From B8-G4 sp033720735 (GTDB taxonomy: Bacteria; Bacteroidota; Bacteroidia; Chitinophagales; Saprospiraceae): DNA of 39,463 nucleotides. The notes under the pieces are model-generated. The model saw only the letters and a list, made by a program, of their open reading frames with translations, was not told the DNA's origin and made no database searches. Positions 1-8,881 of this stretch are shown piece after piece (within the stretch, counting starts at the first letter, position 1; every line of letters starts with the position of its first letter). The stretch spans positions 1 to 39,463 of the forward strand of contig JAWWBX010000006.1 of assembly GCA_033720735.1 (NCBI GenBank), in the 5' to 3' direction. Made by a program: the position numbers and the translations under genes.

Positions 1-16
1 AAGCGCAATTTAGCTT

Positions 17-1711
17 ATGGCAACAAGACAACTCATCGAATGCGTCCCCAATTTCAGTGAAGGTCGTGACATGTCAGTGATCGGTCAGATCACTGATGCC
101 ATCAAGGCAGTGGAGGGGGTGCGCCTGCTCGACGTCGACCCCGGCAAGGCGACCAACCGGACGGTCGTGACCTTTGTCGGAGAGCCCGAGCCGGTCATCG
201 AGGCGGCCTACCATGCCATGCGTGTGGCAGCACAGGTGATCGACATGCGTACCCACACAGGCGAGCATCCACGCATGGGCGCAACCGACGTTTGTCCGCT
301 CATCCCGGTATCAGGGATCACGATGGACGAAACTGCCGAGTGGGCACGCAAGCTGGGAGCACGGGTAGGTGGCGAGCTCGGCTTTCCGGTGTACTTGTAT
401 GAACACGCCGCCTCCTCCCCGGAGCGCCGCAACCTGGCATCGATCCGTGCCGGTGAGTATGAAGGGCTCGCAGACAAATTGCAAGACCCGCAGTGGAAGC
501 CGGATTTCGGCGAAGCAAAATTCAATCCCCAGGCCGGGGCGACAGTGATCGGCGCCCGCGACTTTTTGGTGGCCTACAATGTCAATCTGAATACAACGTC
601 AGTGCGGCGGGCCAATTCCGTGGCATTCGATGTGCGCGAGAAAGGCCGGGTCAAACGGTCCGGCCATCCCATCACCGGAGAGATCGTCCGCGACGAGCAT
701 GGCGAGGCCGTGCGCGAGCCGGGGATGTGCAAGGCGGTCAAGGCCATTGGCTGGTACATCGGGGAATACGGGATCGCCCAGATCTCAATGAACCTCACCG
801 ACCTGAGTCAAACCTCCCTCCACGAAGCCTTTGAGGCGTGCCGGACCAGCGCAAGACAGCGGGGCCTGCGCGTCACCGGATCCGAACTGGTGGGACTGGT
901 GCCATTGCGGGTGATGCTGGATGCAGGGAAATATTATTTGAAACAACAGCAGCGGTCAACCGGCATCCCGGAACGCGAGATCATCCATGTTGCGGTCAAA
1001 TCCCTGGGCCTGGACGAGCTGTCACCGTTTGATCCCGACAAGAAGGTCATCGAATACCTGCTTGACGAGAACGAGGGAGATCGACTTGTGGCACGGACCC
1101 TGACCAATTTTGCGCATGTCACGGCTTCTGAAAGCCCTACCCCGGGCGGTGGCTCTGTGTCGGCGTATGTTGGTGCCCTGGGAGCGTCCCTGGGAACCAT
1201 GGTTGCCAACCTGTCCTCGCACAAACGGGGCTGGGATGAGCGCTGGGCGGAGTTCTCGGACTGGGCGGAGCAGGGACAGGGCCTGGTCAGCGAGTTGCTT
1301 GCACTTGTCGATGCAGACACCGACGCGTTTAACGCCGTCATGGCAGCTTTCCGCCTGCCCAAAGGGACGGAAGAAGAGAAAGCGGTGCGACAGGATCAGA
1401 TCCAACAGGCCACCAGGCAGGCCATCGAGGTGCCGTTGCAGGTGATGCGTGCAGCAGAGCGTTCATTCACGCTTTTGTCGCAAATGGTGGATGAAGGGAA
1501 TCCGAACTCGATCTCCGACGCCGGTGTGGGTGCCCTCTGTGCCCGGGCTGCCGTACATGGCGCCTGGCTCAATGTGCAGATCAATCTGCCGGGACTGAAG
1601 GATGACGCTTACCGCGATGCCTGCCTGCGGGAAGGGCGTGAGATCATCCAGCGCGTGGATGAATACGAGCGGGACATCATCGCCCGGGTGACCCAGAGCG
1701 TGCAGGCTTAA
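17..1711 (+). CDS. ftcD: Bifunctional glutamate formimidoyltransferase / formiminotetrahydrofolate cyclodeaminase
   Basis: This enzyme carries out the last step of histidine degradation. It moves the formimino group from N-formimino-glutamate to tetrahydrofolate, then deaminates the product to methenyl-THF; it acts in the cytosol. The N-terminal formiminotransferase halves cover about residues 1-330 and begin with the family signature ECVPNFSEGRD. The GEHPRMGA stretch near residue 84 holds the conserved histidine region. The cyclodeaminase domain covers about 350-560 and opens with the SPTPGGGSVSA motif. At 564 residues it matches the fused two-domain form found in animals and many Bacteroidota. 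The ATG at 17 gives the expected N-terminus. Only 16 bases lie upstream in the window, so its promoter or operon partners are not visible. Its stop codon overlaps the stop of the opposite-strand gene by 4 bases. hutH lies 5.5 kb away in another transcription unit. Confidence 0.96.
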   Translation: MATRQLIECVPNFSEGRDMSVIGQITDAIKAVEGVRLLDVDPGKATNRTVVTFVGEPEPVIEAAYHAMRVAAQVIDMRTHTGEHPRMGATDVCPLIPVSGITMDETAEWARKLGARVGGELGFPVYLYEHAASSPERRNLASIRAGEYEGLADKLQDPQWKPDFGEAKFNPQAGATVIGARDFLVAYNVNLNTTSVRRANSVAFDVREKGRVKRSGHPITGEIVRDEHGEAVREPGMCKAVKAIGWYIGEYGIAQISMNLTDLSQTSLHEAFEACRTSARQRGLRVTGSELVGLVPLRVMLDAGKYYLKQQQRSTGIPEREIIHVAVKSLGLDELSPFDPDKKVIEYLLDENEGDRLVARTLTNFAHVTASESPTPGGGSVSAYVGALGASLGTMVANLSSHKRGWDERWAEFSDWAEQGQGLVSELLALVDADTDAFNAVMAAFRLPKGTEEEKAVRQDQIQQATRQAIEVPLQVMRAAERSFTLLSQMVDEGNPNSISDAGVGALCARAAVHGAWLNVQINLPGLKDDAYRDACLREGREIIQRVDEYERDIIARVTQSVQA

Positions 1712-2166
1712 TCCGGCAGCAGGACACCGGCCATTGTGATCAGTTTGACATAGAGCAACTGTCCGCCCGGCTCGGTAACAAAATCTAGGTCCTCGTCGAC
1801 CTCAAGTGCGTCGAGGATAAAGTTGGGAACGACTGCTTCAAATGGGGTGCGCTCCCTGAGCCGGTCAAGAGGACGGGCTCCGCACGCATTCAGAGCCTCC
1901 CAGGCAGCCTCCTCCCTGGTTTCCAGTTCGGCCGGGTCTGCATCTTCCTCCGCGGCACCCACGGCGCTTCCGGCCCTGAGGAGCACCATGGCCAGATAGA
2001 GCAGATAATCGTGCTCACGGTCGGTGAGCAGCTCCGTGTCCTGATCCGTCAAATAGCTGGTGAGCACAGGCATGGTGCGCGCCATGTTGGTGTAGAAGGC
2101 CACCATGTCAATTTCCTCTTCAGTCAGATCATCGATCACCTGGTCCAGCAATGCCTCAGAAATCAT
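1708..2166 (-). CDS. Acidic hypothetical protein, 152 aa
   Basis: I do not recognise a family. The protein is strongly acidic, with Glu/Asp runs such as DDLTEEEID near the N-terminus and EEDADPAELETREE in the middle. It is predicted largely helical, with no signal peptide or membrane segment, so it is probably cytosolic. It is supported as a real gene by its good fit between ftcD and the divergent mscS-like gene: its stop shares 4 bases with the ftcD stop, and its ATG lies 21 bases from a palindromic promoter-like GTAAATTTAC that sits between it and the MscS gene. No function should be assigned. It could be a lineage-specific protein of Bacteroidota. Confidence 0.65.
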   Translation of the reverse strand: MISEALLDQVIDDLTEEEIDMVAFYTNMARTMPVLTSYLTDQDTELLTDREHDYLLYLAMVLLRAGSAVGAAEEDADPAELETREEAAWEALNACGARPLDRLRERTPFEAVVPNFILDALEVDEDLDFVTEPGGQLLYVKLITMAGVLLPD

Positions 2167-2186
2167 ATGACTTCATTATTTAATAT

Positions 2187-2196
2187 GTAAATTTAC
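2187..2196. promoter_or_regulatory. Palindromic promoter-like box GTAAATTTAC between divergent genes
   Basis: The 10-base perfect palindrome contains TAAATTTA, one base from the Bacteroidota -7 consensus TAnnTTTG on either strand. It lies 25 bases before the MscS-type ATG at 2212 and 21 bases before the opposite-strand ATG at 2166, so a single box could serve both directions. The same 10 bases recur at 3581-3590 in front of the next gene. No clear TTG -33 element is seen, so this is a candidate only. Confidence 0.4.
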
Positions 2197-2211
2197 GAGA
2201 TACGGCTGGAT

Positions 2212-3570
2212 ATGCGCGCGTTCCTTCATGCAACATGGTTTGAGATTGCCGGCCAGGCCTTCAGCTATGGCCAGGTCCTGTTCAGCATGGCCTTCATCTG
2301 TGTCAGCATCCTCATCTACTGGTATCTCACCCGGCGACTGCTCCCTCCCTATTTCAAGCGTTCCGAGATCGACGAAAAGCAGTCGAAGACGGTGCATCGC
2401 ATCCTCATTTACATTTTTTATTTGTGCCTGCTGCTCGGACTCATCCTCATCCTCGACCTCGACCGGCCGCTTTTCACGCTGTCGGGCGTGGACATTCAAC
2501 TCTCCATCTTGCTGCAGGCGCTCCTCATCCTGCAGCTGGCGAGGTTTGCCGACTGGTTGATCTCACGCGTCTTCATTCATGGATTCTATGAGCGACGCGA
2601 TCGTCCCCGCAAGGGCCCGGAGACGCGTAAACCAGTCACGGAGCGGAGTGCCAACCGGACGGTGCAATGGGCAGTGTACATTCTGGCAGTGATCCTCATC
2701 CTCACCACCTTTCAGATCGACTACGTTTTGGCCGAATACCGGGGCAAGGACGATGAGGTCGACTTTGTCCTGAGAGTGTCAAACATCTTCAAAGCGATCC
2801 TGATCATTTTGATCGCCAGGGTGGTGATCTGGGTCATGACCCAACTTGTACTCTACAACTATTACAAGCGCCGCAATATTGACAAGGGGTCACAGTTTGC
2901 CTTCAACCAATTGCTCAGCTATGTGGTCTATGTCCTGGCAATCCTCATTGCCATCACCGAGCTGGGTGTCAACTCGACCCTGATCTGGGGTGGGTTGGCG
3001 GCACTGGCGGTGGGTATCGGATTGGGGTTGCAACAGACCTTCAATGATTTCTTTTCCGGCATTATCCTGCTTTTCGAACGGTCGGTTGAGATTGGCGATG
3101 TCCTGCAGTTGCAGGGAGGACTCGTTGGCACCGTATCCAAGATCGGGATCCGGGCCTCGATCATCAATACCCGTGACAACGTCACCGTGGTCGTCCCCAA
3201 CTCAAAGCTGGTCACGGACAATGTGATCAACTGGTCGCACTTTGATGACAAGGTCCGCTTCAAGATCGATGTTTCGGTCGCCTATGGCACGGATACGTCA
3301 AAAGTCAAGGAAGCGTTGCTCCGGGTCACCAAGGACAACCCGCATATCATCGATTTCCCGGCACCGTTCGTCCGCCTGATCCAGTTTGCAGATTCCGGGA
3401 TCATCTTCGAACTCCACTTCTGGTCCAGGGAGATGATCTTTATCGAGGACATCAAGAGCGAACTGCGCCTGAAGATCGATCGGGAGTTCCACAATCAGGG
3501 GATTGTTATTCCATTCCCACAGCGCGATGTTTGGTTCCGCAACATGCCGTCGCCTGCCCCCGGCAATTAA
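2212..3570 (+). CDS. MscS-family mechanosensitive ion channel, 452 aa
   Basis: An inner-membrane channel of the small-conductance mechanosensitive type, which releases solutes when membrane tension rises. About six or seven hydrophobic segments occupy roughly residues 15-290 (near 17-40, 65-85, 97-115, 150-170, 193-215, 232-250 and the pore helix 258-290). The Gly/Ala-rich pore helix and following stretch include GIGLGLQQTFNDFFSG, the most conserved part of the family, followed by a beta domain with VVVPNSKLVTDNVINWS near residues 325-345 and a mixed alpha/beta C-terminal domain. It is longer than E. coli MscS (286 aa) because of extra N-terminal helices, as in YnaI/YbdG-like relatives. The ATG at 2212 follows the promoter-like palindrome by 15 bases, implying a short leader. 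It appears monocistronic. Confidence 0.93.
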   Translation: MRAFLHATWFEIAGQAFSYGQVLFSMAFICVSILIYWYLTRRLLPPYFKRSEIDEKQSKTVHRILIYIFYLCLLLGLILILDLDRPLFTLSGVDIQLSILLQALLILQLARFADWLISRVFIHGFYERRDRPRKGPETRKPVTERSANRTVQWAVYILAVILILTTFQIDYVLAEYRGKDDEVDFVLRVSNIFKAILIILIARVVIWVMTQLVLYNYYKRRNIDKGSQFAFNQLLSYVVYVLAILIAITELGVNSTLIWGGLAALAVGIGLGLQQTFNDFFSGIILLFERSVEIGDVLQLQGGLVGTVSKIGIRASIINTRDNVTVVVPNSKLVTDNVINWSHFDDKVRFKIDVSVAYGTDTSKVKEALLRVTKDNPHIIDFPAPFVRLIQFADSGIIFELHFWSREMIFIEDIKSELRLKIDREFHNQGIVIPFPQRDVWFRNMPSPAPGN

Positions 3571-3580
3571 CCTGATTCGT

Positions 3581-3590
3581 GTAAATTTAC
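3581..3590 (+). promoter_or_regulatory. Promoter-like box GTAAATTTAC before the phosphoesterase/barrel gene
   Basis: Identical to the palindrome at 2187-2196 and placed 29 bases before the ATG at 3610. It contains TAAATTTA, a one-mismatch version of the Bacteroidota -7 element. No convincing -33 TTG is seen. Being in the 39-base gap after the mscS-like stop, it is the best candidate start of a separate transcript. Confidence 0.4.
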
Positions 3591-3609
3591 CGGCCACCGC
3601 AATCCATCT

Positions 3610-6600
3610 ATGCGCACGCGTTGCATACTGCTCATCTGGCTGCTCTATCTCCTGCCCGGGACCGCACAGACCGACCGGTTTTCACACACGATCGTCACGA
3701 TTGGTAACACTGCCGATATCAGGAATGTCACCGAGTTTGCCAGCGATCTGCGTGACGTGCTCAACACACTGGGCCATCGCCAGACCGTACTGTTCAACGG
3801 TGATATCATCCATGATGCCATCACCTTCGAGCAGGCTGTCTATCGCGTTGACACGCTCATCCGCATTCTGCGCGACCCGGGCCGTCGCAAACTGGTCTTT
3901 TTACCCGGGGATCGGGACTGGGGGCACTCCGGAGAAGGGGGATGGCAACGGGCCGTGCGACTGGAAAGCCTGATCCGCAACAGGCAGTTTGATGATGTAC
4001 TCTGGCCGGTCAGGCATGGCTGCCCCGGACCCGAAAAGATCACCCTGGATCTGACGCTCAATCTCATTGCTGTCAATACCCAGTGGTGGAACCACCCGTA
4101 CGACAAACCATCGCCGGCTACCGCCGATTGTGATATCGCGACGAGCGAAGCGGCCTTTGAGGAAATGAAAAGCCTCATTGACGATACCGGTTTTGGAAAC
4201 ATTGTGATCGCCGGTCATTTCCCCATCCGGTCAAACGGTGAGTACGGGGGGCGCTTCCCCTGGCATCGCTGGCTGTTCCCGGTGCCGATCGTCAGTTCCA
4301 TGGTCACGTCATACAGGCAGAACGTCGGATCGCCGGAGGAGACCAGCAACGCCAGGTTCCGTGGCTTCAGGGAGGAGATGGAAGACCTGCTGAGGGAATA
4401 CGCCTCCATTGTGTACTTGTCTGGCCATGAGCGCAACCGCGAAGTCCTCCGCTTTGATGACAACGTAATGATCAACAGCGGCGCACCGGTCAGCGGGCGC
4501 TTTGTGGCGCGCTCGCATGAAACGCTTTTTGCCAGCAGTGAACCGGGCATCATCCTCACCCAGTTTGACGGGAATGGCAATGTGTGGGGCTCGGTATTCG
4601 CATATCGTGACCGTTCGTTTCGCCAGGAGTCCAGCCTGCTGCTGCTTCAGGCTCCCTGCACGGAACCTGACAAAGAGGTACCCATCAATGAGCGGTTGGT
4701 GCCATGTCTTGAAGAAGAATACGTGCTTCCGGAAATGTCGGGCAACTATGCCGCGGACACCGTTTTGGCGGCCAATCCGGCATACTCTGCAAAAGGCTTC
4801 AAGAAGGCCATTTTGGGCGAGCACTACCGCGCGACCTGGACCCGTCCCGTGCGTGTACCATTTCTGAACCTGGACACCGCTTACGGTGGCCTGATCCCCT
4901 ATCAGGTCGGAGGCGGAAGACAAACGCAGTCACTCAAGTTTGTGTCGGAAAACAGCGAGGAATACGTCTTCCGGTCCGTTGATAAAGACCCGTCAAAGGC
5001 ACTGTCGTATGACCTGCGTGAGACCATCGTTTCGCTGACCGTGCAGGATCAGACCACGACACAACATCCCTACGGAGCTCTGGTGGCAAGTGCCCTGCTC
5101 GACCATCTTGACCTCCTGCACGCCCGCCCATCCTTGTTCGTCATGCCGGACGACGAGAAGCTCGGGCCGTTTCGCAACCAGTTTGGCAACATGATGGGGA
5201 TGATCGAAGAGCGGCCTACCGGGCGCAAAGAGATCCAGGAGACGTTTGCGGATGCCGATGAGATCAAGCAGAGCATCAGCATGTTCAGGATGCTCTACAA
5301 GGACCGGGACAACTTCATTGACCAGCAGGAATTTGTCCGGGCCAGAATGTTCGACGTGCTGGTCGGGGATTGGGGAAAGCACGAGGACAACTGGAAATGG
5401 GCAGGGTATCAGACGGGCAAGGGCTTGCGGTTCAGGCCGATACCCCGCGACCGCGATCATGTGTTCTCACGCTGGGACGGGTTTTTGCCCTGGCTGGCTG
5501 ACCGTGAGTGGGCCAAGCCATCCGGAGAAAACTTCGACTATGAGATCAAGGGGCTCCGGAGCCTGATGTGGCAGGCCCGCCATCTCGATCGCTTTGCCGC
5601 CAATGCTGCCACCGAGACAGACTGGATTGCTGCCGCCGCGGAGATCAAGTCCAGGCTCCCTGATCACGTCATCGACGCTGCGGTACAGACGCTGCCAGAA
5701 GAGGTGTATGCGATCGACGGACCCGAGATTGCTGCCAAACTCAAACAGCGCCGTGACGATCTCGACAAGTATGCGCGAGAGTATTATGCGATGCTGGCCC
5801 GTGAGGTGGATGTCGTCGGATCGGTCAAGAATGAACGGTTTGAGGTAACGCGCCAGCCAGATGGCCAGGTGCTGGTGGAGATGTTCAAGATCCGGCAAGG
5901 TGAAAAGGATATCCGGTTTTATACGCGGCAGTTTGATCCGGAGGTTACCCGTGAGATCCGCCTCTTTGGCCTGCAGGGAGATGACGAATTCATCATTGCC
6001 GGGGAAGCGCGGGAGTCAATATTGATCAGGGTGCTGCCCGGCCAGGGAGAGGACCGCATTGTCGACGAGTCTGAAGTGGCGCGGGGTGGAAAGCAGACGC
6101 ACATCTACGACCTGGATGGCACCGATTCCATCCGTCTGGGCGGTGAAGGCAAGATGGTCCATATCCCGTACCCGGAGGCGTACAATTACCGGCGCACCGG
6201 ATTTCAATACAATACATACCTGCCTTACGCTTTCGTCGTCTTCAGCAGTGCGAATGGTGTACAGATGGGAGGGGGGACGATCTTCAGCAATCGGGCCTAC
6301 AACAAGCCGGGCTTCAGTTCGGAACACGCGCTGCTGGGCAAAGTGTCTACCCTGGGCAACCTGCACTTCTCTTACGGCGGCACCTGGCGACACATGGTGG
6401 GTAAATGGGATCTGACCGCCGGGATCAGCCTTGATGACAACCGGCGGTTCAACTACTTCTTTGGGTTGGGCAACGAGACGACAATTGACAAGGACCTCTT
6501 TCGTGATGACTTCTACAGCCTGCAGTATTCACGCGTGTCGGCCGATGTGGGTCTGGCGCGTGATTTCTGGGACAAGAGTAAGTTTTCACTCGGCATCCAG

Positions 6601-7239
6601 ATGTCAAGCAACAGCCGCGAATCACTGGAGGACAACATTTACAATGGAGAGACGACGGATGTACCAGGTGCCGATCCGCTGCGGGTGGGAAAACTGCGCA
6701 TGATCACCGAGCTCGACTTCCGGGACCGGATTCACCTGCCCACCAGGGGGATGCGCCTCTACCTGGAAGGCTATTTTGCCCAGGTGCTCAACAAGTCGAT
6801 CGATTACTCCCTCGCCAAGGCGACCCTGGAATCCTTCACGACCTACCGCATCCTGACCCTCGGGCTGAAGGGCGGAGCCACCGTGCACGGTGGTGAACCG
6901 CCTTACTATGACCTGCACTATCTCGGCCAAATGACGCACTTGCGCGGTTACCGGGAAAACCGGTTTGCCGGAAAGAAATCGCTGTTCCTGAATTCCGATC
7001 TGCGCATCCAGTTGGTGGACAAACCAAGCGCGCTGGTTCCGCACAAGATCGGGCTTATCCTCTTTTACGACGTGGGACGTGTATACGTCAATGGCGAATC
7101 ATCCAACAAATGGCACAGCGGTTACGGGGTCGGGATCTACTATGTGCCATTGCGGGAGCGCTTTGCGCTTCGCCTCAGCGCTGCCTTTTCCGAAGAGGAA
7201 TCGGGCTTGTTCAAGATCAGCTTTGGTCAGTCGTTTTGA
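3610..7239 (+). CDS. Exported calcineurin-like phosphoesterase-related protein with C-terminal outer-membrane barrel, 1209 aa
   Basis: A predicted outer-membrane protein with several parts. Residues 1-20 form a signal peptide ending near GTAQT. Residues 25-330 resemble a calcineurin-like metallophosphoesterase (FNGDIIHD at 62-69, GDRDWGHS at 100-107, AGHFPIRSNGEYGG at 201-214, SGHERN at 271-276). Residues 400-720 form a middle region with GDWGKHEDNW (586-595) and PIPRDRD (610-616). Residues 900-1209 are rich in alternating beta strands and end in phenylalanine, like BamA/TamA-type surface-antigen barrels. The usual metal ligands appear eroded: the first GDxG is replaced around GNTAD, GNHDW is GDRDW, and GHEHN is GHERN. 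The middle region has a D-x-x-[KR]-H-x-x-N loop reminiscent of atypical (CotH/FAM20/PI-kinase-like) kinases; that link is inference. The gene overlaps the 3' end of convergent hutH by 23 bases. The substrate is unknown. Confidence 0.85.
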   Translation: MRTRCILLIWLLYLLPGTAQTDRFSHTIVTIGNTADIRNVTEFASDLRDVLNTLGHRQTVLFNGDIIHDAITFEQAVYRVDTLIRILRDPGRRKLVFLPGDRDWGHSGEGGWQRAVRLESLIRNRQFDDVLWPVRHGCPGPEKITLDLTLNLIAVNTQWWNHPYDKPSPATADCDIATSEAAFEEMKSLIDDTGFGNIVIAGHFPIRSNGEYGGRFPWHRWLFPVPIVSSMVTSYRQNVGSPEETSNARFRGFREEMEDLLREYASIVYLSGHERNREVLRFDDNVMINSGAPVSGRFVARSHETLFASSEPGIILTQFDGNGNVWGSVFAYRDRSFRQESSLLLLQAPCTEPDKEVPINERLVPCLEEEYVLPEMSGNYAADTVLAANPAYSAKGFKKAILGEHYRATWTRPVRVPFLNLDTAYGGLIPYQVGGGRQTQSLKFVSENSEEYVFRSVDKDPSKALSYDLRETIVSLTVQDQTTTQHPYGALVASALLDHLDLLHARPSLFVMPDDEKLGPFRNQFGNMMGMIEERPTGRKEIQETFADADEIKQSISMFRMLYKDRDNFIDQQEFVRARMFDVLVGDWGKHEDNWKWAGYQTGKGLRFRPIPRDRDHVFSRWDGFLPWLADREWAKPSGENFDYEIKGLRSLMWQARHLDRFAANAATETDWIAAAAEIKSRLPDHVIDAAVQTLPEEVYAIDGPEIAAKLKQRRDDLDKYAREYYAMLAREVDVVGSVKNERFEVTRQPDGQVLVEMFKIRQGEKDIRFYTRQFDPEVTREIRLFGLQGDDEFIIAGEARESILIRVLPGQGEDRIVDESEVARGGKQTHIYDLDGTDSIRLGGEGKMVHIPYPEAYNYRRTGFQYNTYLPYAFVVFSSANGVQMGGGTIFSNRAYNKPGFSSEHALLGKVSTLGNLHFSYGGTWRHMVGKWDLTAGISLDDNRRFNYFFGLGNETTIDKDLFRDDFYSLQYSRVSADVGLARDFWDKSKFSLGIQMSSNSRESLEDNIYNGETTDVPGADPLRVGKLRMITELDFRDRIHLPTRGMRLYLEGYFAQVLNKSIDYSLAKATLESFTTYRILTLGLKGGATVHGGEPPYYDLHYLGQMTHLRGYRENRFAGKKSLFLNSDLRIQLVDKPSALVPHKIGLILFYDVGRVYVNGESSNKWHSGYGVGIYYVPLRERFALRLSAAFSEEESGLFKISFGQSF

Positions 7240-8734
7240 GATCCAGATCAAGCAGAAAGGTCTCGGTCCTGACCAGGTGGGCATGGAGCACCTCATCAGA
7301 GGCAATGAAAGGCACGCAATCGCGGTACGCCTGCCGGATCTCCTCAAGAGAGGGTGAGGTACGCGCCGGCAGCCTGAACTCCAACGCCTGCATGGCGGTC
7401 ATCAATTCGATCGCCAGTACCGACCAGCAATTATTGCACACATCATAGAGTTTCGTGGCCGCATTGGCGGACATGCTGACATGATCCTCCTGCCCCTTGC
7501 TCGACACGATCGAATCGACCGACGCCGGTGTGCACAGCTGCTTATTCTTGCTCACGATCGATGCCGCCGTGTATTGCAGGATCATCAATCCCGACTGAAC
7601 ACCTGCCTGGCGGGTCAGGTAGGTCGGGAGGTCGCGGTCACCGGACAATAACTGATAAGTACGCCGTTCGGAAATATTGGCGAGTTCAGCCAATGCGATC
7701 GCCAGGAAATCCATGATCAGGGCCAGCGGCTGGGCGTGGAAATTGCCGCCCGACAAGATGGCTCCCGAATCAGGAAAAACCAGAGGGTTGTCGGTGACGG
7801 CATTGATCTCGGTTTCGACGACAGACACCGCGTGATACAGGGTATCCAGAGATGCCCCATGCACCTGCGGAACGCAGCGGAAGGCATAAGGATCCTGCAA
7901 TTCCTTATCCCCTTCATTGGCGATTTCACTTCCTTCAAGCCAGATCCGCAAGCTGCGGGCGACGGCCTGTTGGCCCCGAAACGGACGCACGGCATGGATG
8001 CGCTGATCGAAGGGACTGATGTTGCAGTCAAAGGCGTCACAAGAAAGGGCAGCGCACAGGTTGGCGATGGCCATCAGCTTTTCGGCCTTCAGGACTGACC
8101 AGACCGCATATGCCAGCGAATACTGGGTGCCGTTGATCAGTGCCAACCCTTCCTTGGCCCCCAGATCAATGGGGTCGATCTTATGTTGTGCAAGGATCGG
8201 GGCAGCATCTGCAATACCGTTGCCGTCATAGAACGCCCCCTGTCCAATCAGTGTCAGTGCGAGATGGGCCAGGGGTGCCAGATCACCGGAGGCGCCCAGT
8301 GAGCCAAATTCGTACATGACCGGGACCAGGCCACGGTTGTAGTAGAGAATGAGCTGATCGACGAGCTTGCGCCGCACACCCGAATGCCCCTTGCTGAGTG
8401 TCAGGATCTTGAGCAGTAGGACCAGCCGTGCCACGTCCACCGGAATGGGGCGTCCGGCTCCGGCGGCATGCGACCGGATCAGGTTGATCTGCAGTGCCTC
8501 GATCTGGTCATCGGGAATGCGCAAGCGGTACATCGAACCAAAACCGGTATTGATCCCGTAATAGGGGTTGTCGTCCTGTGCAATGACCGATTCGAGGTAT
8601 TGACGGAATCTGTCAATCTCCCGGGCACACTGGTCCGTGAGCTCCAAATGGGTTCCGGGGGCCAGGGCGCGCTGCAGGTCGGCAAGACGGATCTGTGCTC
8701 CGGCCTCGATCGGAAACATCTTGTTCATGTACAA
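7217..8734 (-). CDS. hutH: Histidine ammonia-lyase
   Basis: Catalyses the non-oxidative deamination of L-histidine to urocanate, the first step of histidine catabolism, in the cytosol. The Ala-Ser-Gly that cyclises into the MIO electrophile is visible at residues 148-150 (GASGDLAPLAH), and YYGINTGFG near 58-66 holds the catalytic tyrosine region. The length of 505 aa is normal for the family. The first ATG is at 8734; in-frame ATGs at residues 3 and 6 (8719) are also possible. A TAAATTTG box on the same strand 17 bases upstream favours a short-leader transcript from here. Its last 23 bases overlap the convergent phosphoesterase/barrel gene. hutU and hutI are not in the window; ftcD, the last step of the pathway, is 5.5 kb away. 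Confidence 0.97.
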   Translation of the reverse strand: MYMNKMFPIEAGAQIRLADLQRALAPGTHLELTDQCAREIDRFRQYLESVIAQDDNPYYGINTGFGSMYRLRIPDDQIEALQINLIRSHAAGAGRPIPVDVARLVLLLKILTLSKGHSGVRRKLVDQLILYYNRGLVPVMYEFGSLGASGDLAPLAHLALTLIGQGAFYDGNGIADAAPILAQHKIDPIDLGAKEGLALINGTQYSLAYAVWSVLKAEKLMAIANLCAALSCDAFDCNISPFDQRIHAVRPFRGQQAVARSLRIWLEGSEIANEGDKELQDPYAFRCVPQVHGASLDTLYHAVSVVETEINAVTDNPLVFPDSGAILSGGNFHAQPLALIMDFLAIALAELANISERRTYQLLSGDRDLPTYLTRQAGVQSGLMILQYTAASIVSKNKQLCTPASVDSIVSSKGQEDHVSMSANAATKLYDVCNNCWSVLAIELMTAMQALEFRLPARTSPSLEEIRQAYRDCVPFIASDEVLHAHLVRTETFLLDLDLKTTDQS

Positions 8735-8750
8735 TTCGGTTGGCGGCGGT

Positions 8751-8758
8751 CAAATTTA
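8751..8758 (-). promoter_or_regulatory. Candidate -7 box of hutH (TAAATTTG)
   Basis: Read on the minus strand this is TAAATTTG, a perfect match to the Bacteroidota -7 element TAnnTTTG. It ends 17 bases before the hutH ATG, giving an estimated leader of about 10 bases. A CTG lies 20 bases upstream where the -33 TTG would be expected, so the -33 element is imperfect. Confidence 0.55.
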
Positions 8759-8820
8759 CGTGCTTGACGGCACATCGTCAGAATCTTCTCGTCTGTCGTA
8801 CGGCGGCGCATCAACCTGGC

Positions 8821-8858
8821 GTTAATTCCGTTAAGGGCCGGGTTAAACATACGTTAAA
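8821..8858. repeat. Cluster of four GTTAA words
   Basis: GTTAA begins at 8821, 8830, 8842 and 8853 (spacings 9, 12 and 11 bases). The last two copies are longer, GTTAAAC, and are 11 bases apart, close to one helical turn. It could be a repeated transcription-factor half-site, but no regulator can be named. Confidence 0.4.
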
Positions 8859-8881
8859 CTCAGGGGTCGCATGGCGGGTGG

